DNA of 64,000 nt from Ophiobolus disseminans (lineage: Eukaryota > Ascomycota > Dothideomycetes > Pleosporales > Phaeosphaeriaceae), in contig MU006234.1 in NCBI GenBank assembly GCA_010093685.1, forward strand, positions 735,668 through 799,667, given 5' to 3'. The notes beneath the pieces were generated by a model. That model ran no database searches. It was not told the origin of the DNA and saw nothing but the letters and a program-made list of their open reading frames with translations. The position numbers were made by a program, and so were the translations under genes. Position 1 is the first letter of the stretch. Every line of letters begins with the position of its first letter. Below, in pieces: positions 53,433 through 64,000 of this stretch.

Positions 53433-54580
53433 TTACTGTTGACCCCGTCATCTCGAGATACTTGCGGAATGAAATATAGGTAGAGCGCGTGGAAGAATTA
53501 TACAAAATACTGAGGTGCCGGTGGAACGTCACAGCGCGTCGTTGGTGATGTGTGTGCGCAAAATGTTTCAGCCCATCACAATGATGCGAAACTCCAAGCT
53601 CTCTCCGCGTCGCGCTTCTGAGTATGCGTTTGGAATCGCGCAAGCTCCGTGAGGGATGACTAACACCACAGGGTCGATGCAAGTTGATGCAAAGCTACCT
53701 ACAAGCTGGGCCACCATTTCTCTGAGCACTTGAGTACGTGTCGCCAGCAGCTTAGGGCTTCGCGGAGTATGCTGGGGATGGCTCGCCTTACATTTTGCCT
53801 TGCAGCATTTGGTTTTCCTAGCTCGGAGCGAAGAGCAGGGTACAAGATAGATTGGAAAATTCAGCAAAGTGGCATTCAGCACCGTTTTCTCTGATTGCCA
53901 GAGTGCGTTACATGTCGTACCTATAAGACTGCCGTTGATTGCGAGTAAAGCAAATAGTATATGGTGCTTGCTGCAAACTGTAGCGTATATTAGGGCTCTG
54001 AAGTTCGATGCAGGTTCAAATAATCGATCGACGTGATGCGGGCACCAAACCCTAAAACTGTTCATTTTATTCCCAGCTCGTTTCGGGTATGGATGAATTG
54101 CTTGGAGTTTGCGGGTCTACTTCTGGTCCGATGCCTCTCTCCTTACACAGGCTGAACACCCACCACAAAGTCTGTCAGCATTGGCAATTTGGCAGTTCGT
54201 CATGGTGAATGATCACTAGGCTACCTGCTCCATCACCGTCCCTCGATGTATATAAAGAGCATTCGAATACCAATTGATCCCTCTCTCTCCTATCAGCTGC
54301 TGTTATACAATCGGTCAACCCCAGCAGATGTGCGCTCAAAACCACGACCAAAAACCTTCAGCTCACGATAGTTGCTCTACGACAATCTTGTCAAACATCG
54401 CGTAAGGCTCTTTCTCTAAGACCTGAATCTATCCCCAACTTACATCCTATTCAGGACTCCTGGACTGCCAGCAGTTGTTGAGCAAGGCCAGGATGGCGCC
54501 TCCCTGCCAGATAACGCCACGAAGGAGAAATCTCCGGCGCATCTGGTCCATAGTCGAAAATACCTCCCCCAACGTTACCC
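53433..54580. other. intergenic region, no gene supported
   Basis: About 1.15 kb. A 165-codon minus-strand frame (53568-54065) has no motif. A TATATAAAG box lies at 54249-54257. Confidence 0.45.
54249..54257 (+). promoter_or_regulatory. TATA box candidate for the F-box-like gene
   Basis: TATATAAAG about 330 bp upstream of the ATG at 54581. The distance would imply a long 5' leader, so this is tentative. Confidence 0.3.
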
Positions 54581-55647
54581 ATGGAATCGCTTCCAACATC
54601 TTCACAAGGAGTTGAGTATCAAAAGCCTGTCGTAAGTCGACCTCACAATGCAGCATGATACATTTGTCTGATCTTTGAACAGGAAGCTCAGACCATTTCT
54701 TTCCTCGCATTGCCTTATGAGCTCCGTCTAATGGTCTACCACCATATTCTCGCCCTGGATCAGCCAATCGAGTTATGGGTAGAGACTGGTTATGCGCTCA
54801 AGAACCAGCGATGTCGTCGGGTCAACGCTGCAATTCTGTGGCGGACATTTCGGCGCGGCGGTGATGTGAACCTAGGGTTTCTCTGTACCTGCAAATTGGT
54901 CAACTTCGAGGCGACCGAGATCTTCTATGGCGAGAACAAATTCCGCTTCTCTGGTAACAATGGACTCATGACTGCGTACGCATATATTACCAAGATTGGC
55001 CGCTGAACCTCAATCTCCTGGAGTCCATCTCAGTAGCTGCGCCGTATTCTTCTTCGGATCGCGGTCTATATGGGGAGAACTGGAACCCTAGCTGCTGGAG
55101 GCGGGTAAATGAGATCTACGATTGCATGGCTTTCCCGTTTCCCAACAGCACTCCTCGTGACCGATGGCGCTATTCTCGCTTGCACTTCGACGATGCGTGG
55201 TGCACGCTGGCTGGGAGACTGACCACTGCCGACTATTTAGAAGTTCTCAATATTATCGTCCCCGTACCCCCCGATGAGAGCAACTACTTTTGCGGCGTCC
55301 AAAAGCGTGGCAAGACGTGGAGTGCCTTCGACGATCTCACTGTTACGAAGCCCTTTCTGGAGATGCACATCACAGTACTCATAGATTCAGCCCGCGGTCT
55401 TAAAAACCTTCCTAACACTCATTGCGATATTGTCGCAATGCTGAAAGAGCTTGCAGTCTGTCGCGTACACCTCGCTAAGTTCGGTGCTGACGAAGAGGGT
55501 TCCAATGGTCGCTGGAAGCTGGTAAAGCAGCCGTTTGTCGATAAGCGTGGTCGTTTTACCCTACTCAAGGACATGGATCGGAGCGTAGAGGTCATTGATG
55601 TCCTACTTGATATGGAACGCCTTTTCGCGGGCAAGTGGGCGAAATGA
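54581..55647 (+). pseudogene. F-box/2EXR-like protein with one frameshift
   Basis: Exon 1 is 54581-54631 (MESLPTSSQGVEYQKPV) and splices by GTAAGT...ACAG to 54683. Exon 2 opens with FLALPYELRLMVYHHIL, the hydrophobic start typical of fungal F-box-like/2EXR proteins, and continues CTCKLVNFEATEIFYGENKFRF. At about 54998 the frame meets TGA; one base shift restores the sequence as IGRLNLNLLESISVAAP and it stays open to 55647. No intron fits. This is either a one-base deletion in a gene, or a sequence error in an intact one of about 340 residues. Such proteins are abundant in Dothideomycetes and mostly uncharacterised; ubiquitin-ligase adaptor function is only inferred. Confidence 0.65.
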
Positions 55648-55946
55648 TCAGTTGATAGGACGCGACACCGTTGGGGACCTAGATCCTCAATTCCTTGGAT
55701 GAATTCGAATCATGTGCAAATGGGTGAGAAGAATGGATCAGCATGCTTCATGGACGAGCATGAGGGAGATCCACAGAATTTAAGTGTTCCACTTAGCAAT
55801 ACATCATAATACCTGTCTGGTTTGAGAAATGGAATCAGGAACGCCGTGTTACATATTGATGCCCAGACATATCTTTTAGCTTGTACTCAGAGATTTTTGC
55901 TAGACATAGCGAAGCTCCGCATGCCTTAGCAACCGTCACATATACC

Positions 55947-57266
55947 TCAATGAGCTTCAGGCTTTGAATCAATCCAGCCCGTGTTTCCAAACGTTCCATT
56001 GAAGGGATACTGGAAGACCCTCTCTGGTGTTGAATATGGTGCATACTGGATCTTGTTCATCACAATCGTGATGTTCGCAGCGGCTCTTCCGGTGGTATTC
56101 CACCCGGAACCGTAGTCTTTGTACTCGGCCATTGTGGTATTCGAACCAAGGCGCGGATCCGTAGCGCCCCAGGCAATGTATCCACTAGGCTGGATTGAGT
56201 CGTCGAGGTAGCAGTTGGCAAATATTGAGCGATGTTGTGCGTTCCAAGGGCGGCCGAGCGCGCACTTGCCGGTCAGCGCCAGGGATGAGTTGGCCTTCTT
56301 CACGTCCGAGTCGTGGATGTATACTCCCTAAAGAGGCATCAGTCACAGTCTTTCGATAATGGGAACATCTTACGTATTTGTTCTCGAACGTGGTGTTTGT
56401 GCCTTTCCAAGCCGTGATACCGCCACCACAATTACGAAGAGTGACAAGACTGGACTGGATCCATGCTGTGCCGAAGCCGTAGAAGAAGTCAGTTTGGCCG
56501 GCTATCTCATTTTTGTAGAAGTAGGCATTGCCAAGCTTCCCAACATAAACCTGATCAAGGTTGGTCAACTAGTCCCGTTGTGACGTGTCATTTTTTGACG
56601 GACTGCTTACGGTGTCCTGATACGAATAGAATCCACAGTAGTAAAAGCCAGTGTTGGCGTAGCTCACAGATACTGCGAGCGCCGGTCCGGACGCATAATT
56701 CTTGTAATCATTGATGAAGTCAATGTTGTATGCTCTGAAGTCGGTGTTCCCGAATGGAGTACCAGCAGGGACGGGATCACCTTTAATAGTAAGTATAACT
56801 ACAGTGTGCGCATATATCGTGTAGCGCACGTACCTGTTGGGCCGGACCCTGTCTTGCTGGAGTTGAAAGTCGGAGCCACCGTCAGGGTAGAAGTATAAGC
56901 GTTGTCGATGGTCGAGTTCACAGCGGCACCAGTAGCGTTCCGCCAGATGATGCTGACACTGTTTTTGCTTTGGTCTTTAGGAAACCGAGTTTGGCCAAAG
57001 AGGTACACCGGACCAGGTCTTGTCACGTTGACTTGTTCGGTATAATTGCCTGGCAAGACTAGTATATTGTGCGATGTTGTATCGTGCGGTAAGCTGAGGA
57101 CAGCCGACTGCACCGTGACATATCTCTGGCCTGTTCCTACCACGATGGTGTTCTTCGGGCACCCATCCAATGGATCTGCTGTAGGATGCTGGCACGCTTT
57201 GCGATTGGTGTCGGAGAACGCCACGCAAGCCTGCAGGAGTGCGACAAAGGCGACAAACAAATACAT
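55947..57266 (-). CDS. secreted pectin methylesterase (CE8)
   Basis: Four exons: 57266-56834, 56780-56611, 56550-56374 and 56327-55947, giving 386 aa. MYLFVAFVALLQACVAFS is a signal peptide. Family motifs are in the normal order: QDT (Asp200, acid), GQTDFFYG (Asp222, nucleophile) and LGRPW (Arg286, Trp288). Introns GTACGT...AAAG, GTAAGC...TCAG and GTAAGA...TTTAG all keep the frame. The enzyme removes methyl groups from pectin and is used in plant cell-wall breakdown. Many Asn-X-Ser/Thr sites (NVT, NAT, NST, NTT) suggest glycosylation. The catalytic residues are complete. Confidence 0.93.
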
Positions 57267-58260
57267 AATGGAAATCGAATAGTGGGCCTACTTTAAAGCA
57301 AAACACAACCAAATAAGAACTGCCGAGACAAAAGTGTGCGTATCAACAATGCTTGGCTCTTCTGCTTCTTATAGTAATACGCTCTGGTACGTACTAGCGC
57401 CTCACAGCTAGCCTGCGGATATGAGCAAGCGAGGTGTCGGCCAAATAACAGCATGATGATCCTAGTTTGGTCCCATCTAACCAACACAGAAATGGATCGA
57501 CGAGGCCACTTCTGGTGCAATCAACCCCTGTGTGGCGTTCTGGAATGAGTGCCTGGCGGTTGCCTCCAATCATCGCGATCAAGAGTTCTGCCGAAATGCG
57601 GGGACGTGCACGTATGTCCTAGAGAACGTGGAGAAATGGAGAAGCTGGTGCAAAAGATCCACCAATCAGCCAAGTCTAGGCAAACTCCGGGACTTGGAGG
57701 CAGCCAGCCACTAGAGGTTAATTGTTATCTTCCAGGGCTGTTGATGACCTCAAGCTTCGACACACTTCAGCTGATCTGACCTGGCTTCCAGAAAGTGCGC
57801 ACGCCAGTCTGTGTGACACACCAAGAGATTGCGAAAGGTTTCGACAACCTGCACCGTAAAGAGGATAAAAAAATCTCAATGCAAAATGATAAGTACTACC
57901 GGTACGGAGGAGCCGAGAGATTGAGGAATACGAATTGCATCTGAACAGGAGTTTTCCGTCCTCGGGAGCGAGGACCTCGAGAGGCGTAGGTAATCGCGAC
58001 AAGACCAGCAGAACCTCGAAAAGCCGTCGCCGACTCCAAACCCAACATTTTCGGGAGAAACGGTGAGTGTAAGTACTTAGAGATGCGCAGGTCCGTTTGC
58101 GATGGTATTGATGATGAAATGGGAGAGAATGAAGTCGCGTTGATGAGTTCGCCAGGTTGCCTTACTAAGCCGGCATGTCGCGTGCATTCTTCCCGGACGT
58201 GCCGAACCACACTCTTATGCTTACAGGCGCGATGTGGTTCCATGTACATGTCAATCCGCG
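57267..58260. other. divergent intergenic region, no gene supported
   Basis: About 1 kb between the starts of the pectin methylesterase and the Zn2Cys6 regulator; it contains both promoters. Open frames here (for example 57896-58249 minus) have no motif. Confidence 0.45.
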
Positions 58261-59784
58261 ATGCGCAAGACGCTCAGAAGGTCATGCGATGCTTGCGCAA
58301 GATCCAAACTACGCTGCGACCTGCTCACACCTCAATGCTCTAGGTGTAGCAAAGCGGATCGGCCGTGCGTCTACGCGAATGAGCCGCTCACTTCACCGCT
58401 GACGGAAGACACGATCGAAATTCCTGCGAAAAAATCACCAAAGCCAGACGTCGCTTCCGTTCACTCATCGGTGGCTAATCTGAGCATATCGTGTCACAAC
58501 CCTGCTAATCAATCCTTCGACCCTTTCCATACGTATCCCCAGACGAGGTTGCCACGAGCCCGAGTTGAGTTCCTCATTCAGCATTGTAAGCCGATATTCA
58601 CGCAAGCATCATCCTCGCTCCGCCTTGCTGACTCAAAGCAGTTCTCTCGAATATTGCTTTCCAGTATTACCCTCTTGACAAGAACGCAGCTTCCAACCCA
58701 TTTGTGGTTTCCTGGTTCCCACTGGCTCTCGCGGACCCAGCACTATTCCATGTTTCACTACAAACAGCATCTTTGGACATGGAGCTACGTGAACAAAAGG
58801 GCTTCGCCACGTCAGATATTCTAATGGCGGACTCTGTGTCTCTTGTCCGGCTGAAGATTGCAAACCCAGTGCTCGCAATACAAGATGAGACAATGGACGC
58901 GGTCATCACTCTCGCTGCTATCGAGCTTGGCAAAGGCAATGTGGCTATTACTCAGTTACACATCGACGGGCTCGTATCAATGGTTCGTATGAGAGGAGGC
59001 ATTCAGCGGGTAAAGACAGTGAGCCCTCTTACAGCAAGAATGGTTTCCTGGTAAGCAGAGTACCAAAAACTGTGTGGTGTAATTCGCTAACCGCACAAGG
59101 GTTACTATGATTGCTCTCCTAAGTCCTCAATTTGGGACACAGGACGACAACGGTAGAGGGGATGGCATAGCTCCAGTTCCGCAATGGATCGAGATTGCCA
59201 ACTGCCACGGAGATCACGTGTCATCACCATTTAATCGACTCAGCCTGGAGCCAGCTATTGGCAATATTTTGCACCATCTTCGAAACATATTTCATGGACC
59301 CAAGCACTCAGGGCTTTCGACCGCGGACTTTCACGATCTAGTTTGCTTTGTTCTACATCGTCTTCTAGAGCCAACACATGCTAGATCCCCGGATACGCTG
59401 CCGTCATCAACTTCCGAGAGCGTACGACATGCATTAGCGCTGTACTTGCTCATCGTTCACGGTCCAACGTATTTCTCGCATGTGCAACTTCAGTACTCTT
59501 TAACGCAGGAACTCAAACGCGATCTCGACGAAAGCCTGGACTCGACAGTCACCACTAACGCCTCGCTTACTGTCTGGCTTCTTTCTGTTGGCATGGTAGC
59601 GTCTTACGGTTCCCAGAATTCCCAGTATTTCACGGCGGAGGCGGGTGTAGCAACGATGTCCCTAGGTCTACGCCAATGGGAGGATGTGTTGTTCCATCTC
59701 AAGGAAACCTTGTGGCTTGAAGAACAGCAGGCCGAGCATACTTTCCAACAAGCGTGGGATGGCGTCTGGTCGGGCACAACCTGA
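58261..59784 (+). CDS. Zn2Cys6 fungal transcription factor
   Basis: Three exons: 58261-58585, 58642-59050 and 59100-59784, giving 472 aa. The binuclear zinc cluster uses Cys9, Cys12, Cys19, Cys26, Cys29 and Cys36 in CDACARSKLRCD...QCSRCSKADRPC. The first intron (GTAAGC...GCTGACTCAAAGCAG) removes a stretch that would otherwise shift frame, giving VEFLIQHFLSNIAFQYYPL. The rest resembles the fungal-specific regulatory domain (NPFVVSWFPLALADPALFHV, then an Ala/Leu-rich helical part). Acidic activation segments are not obvious. A further in-frame ATG at 58234 would add nine residues. Divergent from the pectin methylesterase and 600 bp upstream of the CYP61 gene, it could control either one. Confidence 0.9.
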
Positions 59785-60384
59785 AGCCTCACACCAAACT
59801 TCTCTTGTAGAGTACACCGGGTTTCGGCATTCGATATCGCGCCATGAGATCAGCACACTTTGCTTGAAACTTCTCGTGTGTGGTCTGACCACCACCTACA
59901 TCCGACTGAAAGGGACTAGTCTCCGAGTGTCCAAGACTGCTAATTGGTCTACGCAGCGTCGAGCCCCACTTGATTATCGGAGACTAGTCCTCTTGCGTAC
60001 CACATCTTCATCGACGAATTTTTGTGCATTGGACAAGTTCAACTTGAGTGACGGTGGAATAAAAGATGGCTCGAAGGAAGGATACCACTGATCGGAGACT
60101 AAACTCACTGTGGTCTACGTTCTTTCAATATGGTCAGTTCTCTTAACGTCACAATGGCCACAGCTGCCAGTGTGCCAGATAGTGTTGACGGAAGCCCAAG
60201 AAACCCTCGTGATGGCAAGGAGATGAATCGTTCCGAGCCGAACGAGGTGCAAGTCCAGACCTTGGGCAATCTCCGCCCTGAGTTTACTCGTCTACAGCCG
60301 GATCAGCCGTGATACATAACCCGTATAAAGGGAACGTAGCAGCTGCAACGAGATCTCACAGTATATCACCTTCACTCTTTCATC
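59785..60384. other. intergenic region between regulator and CYP61 gene
   Basis: 600 bp. A 60-codon frame (60130-60312) has no motif and is not called. A TATA box lies at 60324-60330. Confidence 0.45.
60324..60330 (+). promoter_or_regulatory. TATA box of the CYP61-like gene
   Basis: TATAAAG 55 bp upstream of the ATG at 60385, a normal spacing for a short leader. Confidence 0.5.
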
Positions 60385-62159
60385 ATGGCGATGCGCATTA
60401 GTAGCAGTGCTATTCATCGTGTTCAACGGCCCGTGGTGCTTCCAGAGAATCATTCCTCGAGAATTCCGAGTGGCGTGGTGTTGGCCCTTAGAGAGAACTG
60501 GTCTGACTGGCGGTTGATCCTTACTTTGATCTTTATCCTGGTAATTTATGATCAGGGTAATGAGTCTTGGTACCTTCGCTACGGTGTCGAGGATCGCTAA
60601 CAAATCTCCTAGCCATGTACATCGTACGGAAAGGTTCAATCGCAGGGCCTCGATACAAGATACCATTCATGGGCCCGTTCATCCAAGCCTTGCATCCTAA
60701 ATTCGAGTCGTACCTTGCGCAGTGGGCGAGCGGACCCCTTAGCTGCGTGTCGGTATTTCACAAGCAAGTTATCCTGCAGCCAGAAGGTGTGGGCCATACT
60801 GATAGTTTTCAACGTTCAGGTTCGTCGTCCTCGCCTCCGATCGCGACATTGCGCATAAAGTCTTCAAGTCACCGAGTCACGCAAAACCGTGTATCGTACC
60901 TATCGCCGCCGACATCATGGGATCGAGTGCATGGATCTTCCTGCAAGGCAGAGCTCATACCGAGTATCGTCGAGGCCTGGCCGGACTGTTCACGAACAAA
61001 TCATTGGGCATATACTCGTCGGTCCAGGAACAGGTCTACAGCGACTACTTCCACAAGTTTGTGGCACACACCAGCGCCAACATGGGTAAGCCTACCGAGC
61101 ACATGGCCTTGTTCCGAGAGGTTAATTGCGCGCTGTCGTGCCGTACCTTCTTCGGTAATTACATCTCTCAAGATGCCGTTAAAAAAATCGCAGACGATTT
61201 CTACCTCATCACGGCTGCACTCGAGCTGGTAAACGTCCCGTTATCGATGTATATACCATATACAAAGCCTTGGCTGGGTAAGCGCACAGCAGATGCAGTA
61301 CAAATTGAGTTTGCTGAGTGTGTGGCGGCTTGCAAAGCAAATATGGCGTCTGGTGCTGCGCCTACCTGCATCGTCGATCAATGGGTCATGCATATGATCG
61401 AGTCCGAAATATACCGCGAACGCATTGCTTCTGGTGAAAAAGATGTACCAAAGCCGACGAACCTCATTCGCGTGTTTACCAACAAAGAGATTGCACAAAC
61501 ACTATTCACCTTCTTGTTCGCATCGCAAGATGCATCCAGCAGTGCTACAACCTGGCTTTTCCAGATACTTGCTCAGCGGCCTGATGTCCTGGAGCGCCTC
61601 CGACAGGAAAACTTAGATGTTCGTGGAGGCGACCGCACTCGACCTTTCGAACTCGGCATGTACGAGTCTCTTACCTACACGAACGCAGTTGTCAAGGAAC
61701 TCCTCCGTTACCGACCGCCCGTAATATTCGTCCCCTACGAAACCACAAAGCCGTTTCCCGTAACGCCAACGTACACAGTTTCAAAGGGTGCTATGATCAT
61801 TCCTTCATGTTATCCGGCTTTGCATGACCCCGTCGCTTACCCGAGCCCTGAAGTGTTTGATCCAGACCGATGGATAACTGGCGATGCAGAATCGAAGGCC
61901 AAGAATTGGCTTGTATTTGGGGCCGGTCCGCACGATTGCTTGGCAAGGAGATACGTCCCACTTACAATGGCGCACATGATTGGCAAGGCGGCTCTAGAGC
62001 TTGACTGGGTACATCATGCCACCGAGAGATCCGAGGAGATTCGCGTTTTTGCTACAATATTTCCCATGGTATGTTACATCACATCGAAGGATCAGCAGTG
62101 ATATTGAGCTAACGCTGAGGTAGGATGGATGTCCGCTCACATTCACGAAACGGCCATAG
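60385..62159 (+). CDS. CYP61 (ERG5-like) sterol C-22 desaturase paralogue
   Basis: Four exons: 60385-60556, 60613-60763, 60820-62068 and 62124-62159, giving 535 aa. KGSIAGPRYKIPFMGPFIQ and WASGPLSCVSVFHKFVVLA are diagnostic for ERG5, as is the ending FATIFPMDGCPLTFTKRP. The second intron begins GCAAGT, a GC donor, and is required to make HKFVV. A membrane helix (WRLILTLIFILVIY) lies near residue 50. KELLRYRPP is the ExxR motif and FGAGPHDCLARRY holds the heme Cys near 480; the residue two after Cys is Ala rather than the usual Gly of ERG5, which P450 patterns allow. ERG5 makes the C-22 double bond of ergosterol. Whether this is the housekeeping copy or an extra one cannot be told from one window. 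Confidence 0.87.
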
Positions 62160-62979
62160 CGAGCTTCTAAACTATGGACGGACTTCACATGATGTACCTT
62201 CAACATAGACAGAACGCGTATCGTATCTTCTTAATGGACCATGCAGATTTATCTGTTGTGATGGTGCTTTGTGATGAGCCTTGCGGTGTACAGCAAGAGG
62301 TCCGACTCGCTCTGTTAGAAGCTTAGCGCGTAGAGTTTCGAAGACAAAAATGCGCACACATTCCAATTCACAGCGAGGTCGCCGCAAGCAACAAATTTCG
62401 GGTACGGCCGCAAGGCGTGTCCGGGCAGATTTCTTGCTAGCATGGTTATAAAAGCTTGTGCAGCCAGTGTTCTGGTCCGTTTTGACATCAAGGTCGCAGA
62501 GGAGAGGCCCCAGTGTGAGGCGCTAGGTGCGAGAAATTTCACCACCCAACGATGAATCGAATAGATGACACGTTGTCTAACTCAAAACCAATGCAATGAA
62601 CACCAATTTGTACCGGAAACGGCATATACATGTCTCAATCTTTGCACTGACATGACCAGCTTCTCAAAAATGTTCTAGATTCTCGAGGTGTTTGATCGCT
62701 GCATTTACACTTTAACCTACTTTCCCCACATCTCCTCCACTCCCCATACTCATCGAGCCTTCGCCTCCTGATCTTCCGTCAATAACGCCTGCGGCCTGCG
62801 CAACCCACTCATTTGCTATTGGGCCTCTAGATGAGTGCTGCTGTGTATGACTTGATACCGCTCATCATCTACACATTAAGCAGGACTTACTGGCGCGACG
62901 AAACACCCATGAACAACCTTTTCCGTGCCCAAATCGACACCAAAAAAACCCACGCAGTGTTAACCCTATCTAATCTTGA
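62160..62979. other. intergenic region, possible far end of the AlaRS pseudogene
   Basis: About 0.8 kb. No supported gene; the minus-strand AlaRS-like sequence may continue in decayed form to about 62900 but is not recognisable further. Confidence 0.4.
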
Positions 62980-63745
62980 AGGCTAAATAACCCTTGGTAC
63001 AAGCGAACTCGAGTAAGGTCCTGAATTCTGTTAGAAAAAGGAGTAAAATAACTCGTATCATAATTAGATGTCTTGTACTGTAAGAAAGCAACGTTCCAGA
63101 TCTCTAAGACAGTTGGGTCGTCTTAATTAATGAGGTGTGAGGCGTTGCGACCCCCGATCAGGTCATAGTGAAGTTCGCTCCCAGCTCCCAAAAGTCACCA
63201 TTGATGCTGCCCAGCACAATCCGATCATCAGTCACACTAATGTCACACAGTAGCTTGGCCTGGTGGTCTGGAGCAAGTCCACTTGGCGCATCACCATCGA
63301 GTTATGTGACGTAGAATCTGTCCGATTGAGACGATGTGACGTCTGTGAACGAGTATGCAATCTCCTCATTCTTCGAATAGTCCCCAAGTGACTAATCACT
63401 GAGCATTTTCAAGAAAGTGTGATAATAGCTGTCCTTGCTAACGTTATATAGAGTATTGTGTCTTCCACCTGCACGTATGCGTTTCGAGGATTTTAGAGAG
63501 CATTTTCGTTGGGCGAAGCTAGAGTAGGCATCGAGTGTTTCGAGCAAGATCTACTTATACTACTTTATGCCGGCATTGGTGAAGAGCAGAGTTGGATCAT
63601 TGAAGGGTATGACGGAGGACGAGGGAACCAAGTCGGAGGTCAATACGTGCATGTTAAACGGGTGCCACAATTGTTACTAGGGTTTGCTCATTGAAGAAGT
63701 TGAGGAAGGTCTCGGCACCTTTTTCGCAGGCTATTGCTCGGTCAT
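62980..63745 (-). pseudogene. alanyl-tRNA synthetase pseudogene (N-terminal catalytic region)
   Basis: Reading leftward from an ATG at 63745 and allowing for stops and small indels, pieces line up in order with the AlaRS catalytic domain: KKV...ETFLNFFNEQ, then SVIPFNDPTLLFTNAGI, KRIRAGGRHNTLYNVSKDSYY, HTFLKMLSD, SLGDYSKNEEIAYSF, DHQAKLLCDISVTDDRIVLGS, NGDFWELGA, SELHYDLIGGRNASHLIN, DDPTVLEIWNVAFLQYK and SNYDTSYFTPF. The GPCGPC turn and the 30-odd residues before SNYDT are missing. In-frame stops sit at positions of Trp (TAG after MTEQ and after LSD) and Gln (TAG or TAA after NAGIK, after YK and after HLIN). It cannot encode an enzyme. Fungi normally have one AlaRS gene serving cytosol and mitochondria, so this is a decayed extra copy. 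Confidence 0.85.
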
Positions 63746-64000
63746 CGCGGCAACGTGGCCACTAGCAGCGAGCTCGCGGGCGGCGTTGGCGAGCGGCGGG
63801 AGGATAGCGCCGCCTGATGCAATCCAGAGAGATTGATATAGTGAGAGAGATGAGGGGTAAAGCGGGTGGAGAGGGCATGATGGGTTTTGATTACCGTAGA
63901 CATAGAGGTGTGGAGAGTGTTGGGTGAGTGAGGCCCTGAGCGCCGGCAACCATGGACTTAGTTTCGCACTCGAAGATTCCCCTTCGTGGTTGGGTCTGCG
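63746..64000. other. upstream flank of the AlaRS pseudogene
   Basis: The minus frame stays open from 63745 back to about 63949 with Arg/Ser/Ala-rich sequence in neighbouring frames, as expected of a mitochondrial leader. It is too decayed to define. Confidence 0.3.

Noticed and set aside
53568..54065. 165-codon minus-strand frame in the intergenic region
   Set aside because: Cys- and Ser-rich without signal peptide or motif, and no homologous pattern recognised.
60130..60312. 60-codon frame upstream of the CYP61-like gene
   Set aside because: Short, low-complexity, and lies in the promoter; no independent support.
1..64000. tRNA, rRNA and CRISPR arrays
   Set aside because: No GGTTCGAATCC-type B box with a matching A box and no regularly spaced direct repeats were found by eye; the genome is eukaryotic, so CRISPR is not expected.

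Overview
This window reads as nuclear DNA of a filamentous ascomycete, most likely a Dothideomycete (inference from gene content; no marker gene is present to fix the species). Genes are split by short introns of about 45-60 nt with GTRNGT donors, CTRAC-like branch points and YAG acceptors. The families are typical of filamentous fungi: a HET-domain protein, a PTH11/rhodopsin-like membrane protein, a Zn2Cys6 regulator, P450s, tyrosinase, a pectin methylesterase, and DNA transposons carrying RIP-like C-to-T mutations. No rRNA, tRNA or CRISPR array was recognised.

Left part (1-26.6 kb) is gene-dense and metabolic. In order: a PRISE-type reductase (cut by the window edge), a zinc alcohol dehydrogenase, an HSL-type alpha/beta hydrolase, an ACAD10/11-type acyl-CoA dehydrogenase followed in tandem by an APH-family small-molecule kinase, and a divergent pair made of an L-arabinitol/xylitol-type dehydrogenase and a transketolase/dihydroxyacetone-synthase-like enzyme. 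Then come a double HIT-like protein, two small membrane proteins, a decayed coiled-coil gene, a cupin, a TPR-SET protein, a deaminase-fold protein, a PEBP-family protein and a HET-domain protein.

Middle part (26.6-46.5 kb) holds two very long, largely disordered fungal proteins (1143 and 1351 aa) transcribed the same way, a secreted tyrosinase, a 3.1-kb stretch with no gene I can support, a rhodopsin-like seven-helix protein and a cytochrome P450.

Right part (46.5-64 kb) is a mix of intact genes and wreckage. It starts with a complete Fot1/pogo-type element with perfect 41-bp inverted repeats, TA target duplication and two nonsense codons. After an intact MetX-like hydrolase come a hAT transposase 3' fragment with several TGG-to-TAG stops, an amidase pseudogene whose catalytic core is replaced by LTR-like sequence, and an F-box/2EXR-like gene with one frameshift. 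Intact again are a pectin methylesterase, a Zn2Cys6 regulator and a CYP61 (ERG5-like) sterol-desaturase paralogue with a GC-AG intron. At the edge lies a decayed alanyl-tRNA synthetase copy on the minus strand.

The strongest functional hypothesis is the tandem of an ACAD10/11-like dehydrogenase and an APH-like kinase. These are two activities that animals carry fused in one protein and that act one after the other in 4-hydroxyacyl-CoA catabolism. Exon boundaries below were worked out by eye from splice signals and frame continuity; no search or alignment program was run.
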